Of a DNA stretch of 8,917 nt, positions 5,953 through 8,917 are shown piece by piece. The position numbers were made by a program, and so were the translations under genes. Source of the DNA: Lachnospiraceae bacterium UBA1718. Its GTDB lineage: Bacteria > Bacillota > Clostridia > Lachnospirales > Lachnospiraceae. The notes beneath the pieces were generated by a model that saw nothing but the letters and a program-made list of their open reading frames with translations, made no database searches and was not told where the DNA came from. The first letter of the stretch is position 1; the number at the start of each line of letters is the position of its first letter. The stretch is taken from contig DCIU01000069.1 in the NCBI GenBank assembly GCA_002317245.1, positions 1-8,917 on the forward strand, in the 5' to 3' direction.

Positions 5953-6071
5953 TGTGCCGAAGACAGTAGGTTAGCTGACAGAATGTCAGCCAGTAATGCA
6001 TAAGCCCCTACCGAGGAATGGAATCTTAGATTGATACAATCCTTCTGTCTTTGTGATAGAAGGATTTTTTT
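5953..6071 (+). ncRNA. Ribosomal protein L10 leader
   Basis: Contains the recognisable L10-leader core: TGCCGAAGACAGTAGG (5955-5970) on the 5' side and CCCCTACCGAGG (6005-6016) on the 3' side. GTAGG (5966-5970) pairs with CCTAC (6007-6011), enclosing the hairpin GCTGACA/TGTCAGC (5974-5980/5984-5990). In Bacillus the L10-L12 complex binds this structure and promotes an attenuator downstream, limiting rplJL transcription. Here an attenuator follows at 6038-6071, so the same mechanism is very likely. AAGACAG (5960-5966) is also perfectly complementary to CTGTCTT (6045-6051) in the attenuator, which would give the competing antiterminator. Confidence 0.92.
6038..6071 (+). terminator. Attenuator terminator in the L10 leader
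   Basis: AATCCTTCT (6038-6046) pairs with AGAAGGATT (6058-6066) across an 11-base loop; seven T residues follow (6065-6071). The left arm can instead join GATTG/CAATC (6029-6033/6037-6041), and the loop can pair with the start of the leader, so the terminator is conditional. It is also the first terminator that a transcript from the CapA-like gene meets. Confidence 0.88.
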
Positions 6072-6116
6072 ATTCTGATACTTCTATTCGGCAAGAAATC
6101 TAATAGGAGGAACAAA

Positions 6117-6713
6117 ATGGCAAAGATTGAAATCAAGAAGCCTGTAGTTGAAGAGATTTCTGCAGCTATTAAGGACGCACAGTCAGTAGTACTTGTTGAC
6201 TATCGTGGACTTACAGTTGAGCAGGATACAAAGCTTCGTAAGACATTACGTGAAGCTGGTGTTAACTACAAGGTTTACAAGAACACAATGATGAACTTTG
6301 CATTCAAGGGCACTGACTTCGAGTCACTTGCTCCTTACCTTGAGGGACCAAGCGCTATTGCTATCTCTGATACAGACGCTACAGCTCCTGCAAGAGTAAT
6401 TGCTAAGTTCGCTAAGACAGCTCCAAAGCTCGAGATTAAGGCTGGCGTAGTTGAGGGAACATTATATGATGCTGCAGGAATGCAGACAATCGCTGATATC
6501 CCATCACGTGAAGAATTACTTTCAAGATTACTTGGCAGTATGCAGTCACCTATCGCTAACTTCGCTCGTTGCATGAATCAGCTGGCTGAAAAAGGTGGTG
6601 CAGGCGAGGCAGCTCCAGCAGCAGAAGCAGCTCCAGTAGAGGAAGCAGCTCCAGCAGCAGAGGAGGCACCAGCAGCAGAGGCAGAAGCACCTGCTGAGAC
6701 AACAGAGGCTTAA
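6117..6713 (+). CDS. rplJ: 50S ribosomal protein L10 with long acidic C-terminal tail
   Basis: 198 residues, longer than the usual 165-175. The rRNA-binding N-terminal domain has KKPVVEEISAAIKDAQSVVLVDYRGLTVEQ (7-36) and YKVYKNTMMNFA (51-62). The helix that carries L7/L12 dimers lies at about 131-158 (REELLSRLLGSMQSPIANFARCMNQLAE). Residues 160-198 form an Ala/Glu/Pro-rich tail of AAPA/EEAP-type repeats, encoded by repeated GCAGCTCCAGCAGCAGA-like DNA. L10 is the base of the factor-binding stalk and, with L12, the repressor acting on the leader directly upstream. AGGAGG (6105-6110) lies 6 bases before the ATG. The tail could be a lineage-specific extension of the stalk; its function is unknown to me. 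Confidence 0.97.
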   Translation: MAKIEIKKPVVEEISAAIKDAQSVVLVDYRGLTVEQDTKLRKTLREAGVNYKVYKNTMMNFAFKGTDFESLAPYLEGPSAIAISDTDATAPARVIAKFAKTAPKLEIKAGVVEGTLYDAAGMQTIADIPSREELLSRLLGSMQSPIANFARCMNQLAEKGGAGEAAPAAEAAPVEEAAPAAEEAPAAEAEAPAETTEA

Positions 6714-6744
6714 TTAGCTTCTAACTTACTAAGAAATTAACTAA

Positions 6745-6769
6745 GCAGGTTTGTCCTGCAATACTTTTT
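6745..6769 (+). other. Small hairpin between rplJ and rplL
   Basis: GCAGG (6745-6749) and CCTGC (6755-6759) enclose TTTGT and are followed by AATACTTTTT. It resembles a weak terminator, or a processing/stability site, just before the rplL ribosome binding site. The 5-bp stem is too short for efficient termination, and rplL must be made in excess of rplJ, so I do not call it a terminator. Confidence 0.35.
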
Positions 6770-6785
6770 GAAAGGAGTCATTATC

Positions 6786-7160
6786 ATGGCAAAGTTAACA
6801 ACAGCAGAAATTATTGATGCTATCAAGGAATTAACAGTATTAGAGCTTAACGATCTTGTTAAGGCTTGTGAGGAAGAGTTCGGCGTATCTGCAGCAGCAG
6901 GCGTTGTAGTAGCAGCAGCTCCAGGCGCAGCAGCAGCTGCTGAGGAGAAGGATGAGTTCGATGTAGAGCTTACAGAAGTTGGTGCTGAGAAGGTTAAGGT
7001 TATCAAGGTTGTTCGTGAGGCAACAGGTCTTGGTCTTAAGGAAGCTAAGGATCTCGTAGATTCAGCTCCTAAGATGATCAAGGAAGCTGCTTCTAAGGCA
7101 GAGGCTGAGGACCTTAAGAAGAGACTTGAGGAAGTTGGCGCTAAGATTACTCTTAAGTAA
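6786..7160 (+). CDS. rplL: 50S ribosomal protein L7/L12
   Basis: 124 residues, normal for L7/L12. ATG 6786 is preferred over an in-frame TTG at 6768 because AAAGGAG (6771-6777) lies 8 bases before it and the protein then starts MAKLTTAEIIDAIKELTVLELNDLV, the usual N-terminal dimerisation domain (1-32). An Ala-rich hinge (about 38-53) leads to the globular C-terminal domain with KVIKVVREATGLGLKEAKDLVDSAPKMIKE and an EAEDLKKRLEEVGAKITLK end. This domain recruits EF-Tu, EF-G, IF2 and release factors and stimulates their GTPase activity. The protein is present in several copies per ribosome. It is co-transcribed with rplJ and followed by a strong terminator. Confidence 0.98.
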   Translation: MAKLTTAEIIDAIKELTVLELNDLVKACEEEFGVSAAAGVVVAAAPGAAAAAEEKDEFDVELTEVGAEKVKVIKVVREATGLGLKEAKDLVDSAPKMIKEAASKAEAEDLKKRLEEVGAKITLK

Positions 7161-7190
7161 TTTAAACCTATTAGATAAGTCATTTAGACA

Positions 7191-7237
7191 AATAATTAGA
7201 CACTGGGAACGAGATTGTTCCCGGTGTCATTATTTTT
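7191..7237 (+). terminator. Terminator of rplJ-rplL
   Basis: A 12-bp stem, GACACTGGGAAC (7199-7210) with GTTCCCGGTGTC (7217-7228, one G-U), has a 6-base loop GAGATT and is extended by AATAAT/ATTATT after a two-base bulge. ATTATTTTT follows. It separates rplL from rpoB, which has its own promoter. Confidence 0.92.
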
Positions 7238-7317
7238 GAAATCTCTTTTTTTGTAACACATCAAATAATTAACAAAAAACGATCAAAAAAGTTTTACGAA
7301 ATCAGTTAAAAATCCCC

Positions 7318-7347
7318 TTGACACAGATATTTGCCTTGTCGTACAAT
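7318..7347 (+). promoter_or_regulatory. Sigma-A-type promoter for rpoB
   Basis: -35 TTGACA (7318-7323), 18-bp spacer and -10 TACAAT (7342-7347). The preceding 60 bases are rich in A and T tracts (for example AACAAAAAACGATCAAAAAAG in part at 7271-7291), consistent with an UP element. Start near 7354 gives a leader of about 65 bases. Confidence 0.85.
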
Positions 7348-7418
7348 GGAAAATGCACTATTGTGGTGTGGTATGCGACAAAGTTCGCGCATTATTAAAA
7401 AGAACGGGGTGAATGTCA

Positions 7419-8917
7419 ATGGAAAAGAACAGAATACGACCGACTTACGGCAGTCAAAAGGTACGTATGAGTTATTCACGACAGAAGGAAGTTTTGGAGA
7501 TGCCAAATCTCATTGAGGTCCAGAAGGACTCCTATGAGTGGTTCCTTAAGGAAGGTCTTAAGGAAGTATTTGCAGATATTTCTCCAATCGCAGATTACAG
7601 CGGCCACTTAAGCCTTGAATTTGTTGACTTCGTGTTGTGTAAGGATGAAGCAAAGTATTCTATTGAGAAGTGTAAGGAGCGTGATGCCACTTACGCTGCT
7701 CCACTGAAGGTTAAGGTTCGTCTCTATAATAAGGAGAAGGAAGAGATTAGCGAGCATGAGATTTTCATGGGCGATCTTCCACTTATGACAGCGACTGGTA
7801 CTTTTGTAATCAACGGTGCAGAGCGAGTTATAGTTAGCCAGTTGGTGCGTTCACCAGGAATATACTATACAATCTCTCATGATAAGATTGGTAAGGAATT
7901 ATTCTCTTGCCAGGTTATCCCTAATCGTGGTGCATGGTTAGAGTATGAGACAGATGCTAATGACGTATTCTATGTAAGAGTAGATAGAACACGTAAGGTA
8001 CCTGTTACAGTTCTTATTCGTGCCCTTGGTATTGGTACTAATGAAGAGATTAGAGAGCTCTTTGGTGATGAGCCTAAGATTGAGGCTTCATTTACTAAGG
8101 ATGTTTCTGCTAATTACCAGGAAGGTCTTCTTGAACTCTATAAGAAGATTCGTCCAGGTGAGCCTCTCAGTGTAGAGAGCGCAGAGAGTCTTATTACAGC
8201 TATGTTCTTCGATGCAAGAAGATATGACTTAGCTAAGGTAGGACGTTATAAGTTCAACAAGAAGTTAATGCTTCGTAACAGAATTCGTCACCAGATCCTT
8301 GCAGAGGATGTTGTTGATGTTAATTCTGGTGAGATAATTGCAGAGAAGGGAACAAAGGTTACACCAGAGCTTGCTGATCAGATTCAGAACGCTGCGGTGC
8401 CATTTGTATGGATTCAGACAGAGGAGAAGAACGTTAAGGTTCTCTCTAATATGATGGTTGACATCACAAGCTTCATCGATTGCGATCCTAAGGAGCTTGG
8501 CGTTACTGAATTAGTATACTATCCAGTTCTTGAACAGCTGATTACAGAGTATGGCCAGGATCCAGAAGAGCTTGCTGATGCAATCCAGAAGAATATTCAT
8601 GAACTCATCCCTAAGCATATTACTAAGGAAGATATCATTGCATCTATTAACTACAATATGCATATTGAATATCGTATTGGAAAAGATGATGATATTGACC
8701 ACCTTGGCAACAGACGTATCCGTGCCGTTGGTGAGCTGTTGCAGAATCAGTACAGAATAGGTCTTAGCAGACTTGAGAGAGTAGTACGTGAGAGAATGAC
8801 TACTCATGATACAGAGGATGTATCTCCTCAGGCGCTAATTAATATTAAGCCAGTACAGGCTGCTGTTAAGGAGTTCTTCGGTTCATCACAGCTGTCACAG
8901 TTCATGGATCAGAACAA
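7419..8917 (+). CDS. rpoB: DNA-directed RNA polymerase subunit beta (5' part, cut by window end)
   Basis: 499 complete codons of about 1200-1290 expected; the frame is open to the window edge. ATG 7419 gives MEKNRIRP, the usual Lachnospiraceae start, with GGGGTG (7406-7411) 7 bases before it. An ATG at 7413 would leave almost no spacing. Visible beta-subunit blocks are RMSYSRQKEVLEMPNLIEVQ (protrusion); MGDLPLMTATGTFVINGAERVIVSQLVRSPGIYY; ESAESLITAMFFDARRYDLAKVGRYKFNKKL; and GELLQNQYRIGLSRLERVVRERM. The last residues, FFGSSQLSQFMDQN (486-499), are the start of rifampicin-resistance cluster I. The positions equivalent to E. coli L511, S512, Q513 and D516 are the susceptible type. RpoB forms the catalytic core with RpoC, probably encoded just beyond the window. 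Confidence 0.98.
   Translation, partial: MEKNRIRPTYGSQKVRMSYSRQKEVLEMPNLIEVQKDSYEWFLKEGLKEVFADISPIADYSGHLSLEFVDFVLCKDEAKYSIEKCKERDATYAAPLKVKVRLYNKEKEEISEHEIFMGDLPLMTATGTFVINGAERVIVSQLVRSPGIYYTISHDKIGKELFSCQVIPNRGAWLEYETDANDVFYVRVDRTRKVPVTVLIRALGIGTNEEIRELFGDEPKIEASFTKDVSANYQEGLLELYKKIRPGEPLSVESAESLITAMFFDARRYDLAKVGRYKFNKKLMLRNRIRHQILAEDVVDVNSGEIIAEKGTKVTPELADQIQNAAVPFVWIQTEEKNVKVLSNMMVDITSFIDCDPKELGVTELVYYPVLEQLITEYGQDPEELADAIQKNIHELIPKHITKEDIIASINYNMHIEYRIGKDDDIDHLGNRRIRAVGELLQNQYRIGLSRLERVVRERMTTHDTEDVSPQALINIKPVQAAVKEFFGSSQLSQFMDQN

Noticed and set aside
6768..6785. TTG start six codons upstream of rplL
   Set aside because: It overlaps the ribosome binding site of ATG 6786, and L7/L12 proteins start MAKL-type.
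6737..7183. 148-residue Ser/Ala-rich frame antisense to rplL
   Set aside because: Shadow produced by the Ala/Glu/Lys codon pattern of rplL.
7331..7516. 61-residue frame overlapping the rpoB promoter and start
   Set aside because: It begins at the -10 region with no ribosome binding site and is out of frame with the clear rpoB start.
1..8917. CRISPR array, transposase, phage or toxin-antitoxin genes
   Set aside because: No regularly spaced repeats and no coding frame with such features on either strand.

Overview
The window comes from a low-to-mid G+C Firmicute, most likely Lachnospiraceae of the Butyrivibrio/Roseburia type. The grounds are the protein sequences (RpoB starting MEKNRIRP, four-cysteine L33, L10 with a long Ala/Glu/Pro tail), strong AGGAGG ribosome binding sites, extended -10 promoters, and near-exclusive use of AAG for lysine in highly expressed genes. 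The genus is an inference. All genes are on the + strand.

Layout. (1) 1-1660: upstream non-coding DNA with a strong hairpin, then a FliD-like flagellar cap/hook-associated protein and its terminator. (2) 1714-2714: a promoter sitting inside the loop of a terminator-shaped inverted repeat, then rpmG (L33), secE and nusG, with rpmG and secE overlapping by one base. (3) 2715-4104: a 177-base leader that can form four hairpins, then rplK (L11) and rplA (L1), ended by a 16-bp terminator. (4) 4015-4371: an inverted copy of the 3' end of rplA lies beyond that terminator, followed by a short G+C-rich repeat patch and an extended -10 promoter. (5) 4372-5913: a membrane-anchored CapA/PGA_cap-family protein interrupts the usual rplKA-rplJL order. 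(6) 5917-7237: a promoter, a classical L10 leader with attenuator, rplJ (L10), rplL (L7/L12) and a strong terminator. (7) 7318-8917: an independent promoter and the first 499 codons of rpoB, cut by the window edge inside the rifampicin-binding region.

How the parts fit. This is the standard ribosomal stalk/RNA polymerase cluster: SecE (protein export), NusG (elongation factor), L11 and L1 (GTPase-centre and L1 stalk), L10-L12 (factor-recruiting stalk) and RpoB. It is divided into at least three to four transcription units by terminators. The L10 leader should shut down rplJL transcription when free L10-L12 complex builds up. The FliD-like and CapA-like genes are the non-ribosomal passengers.

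No clearly new multi-gene system is visible. The most unusual points are the quasi-palindrome at the end of rplA, the promoter-in-terminator before rpmG, the structured rplK leader with a tRNA D-arm-like stretch, and the CapA gene whose transcript has no terminator before the L10 leader.
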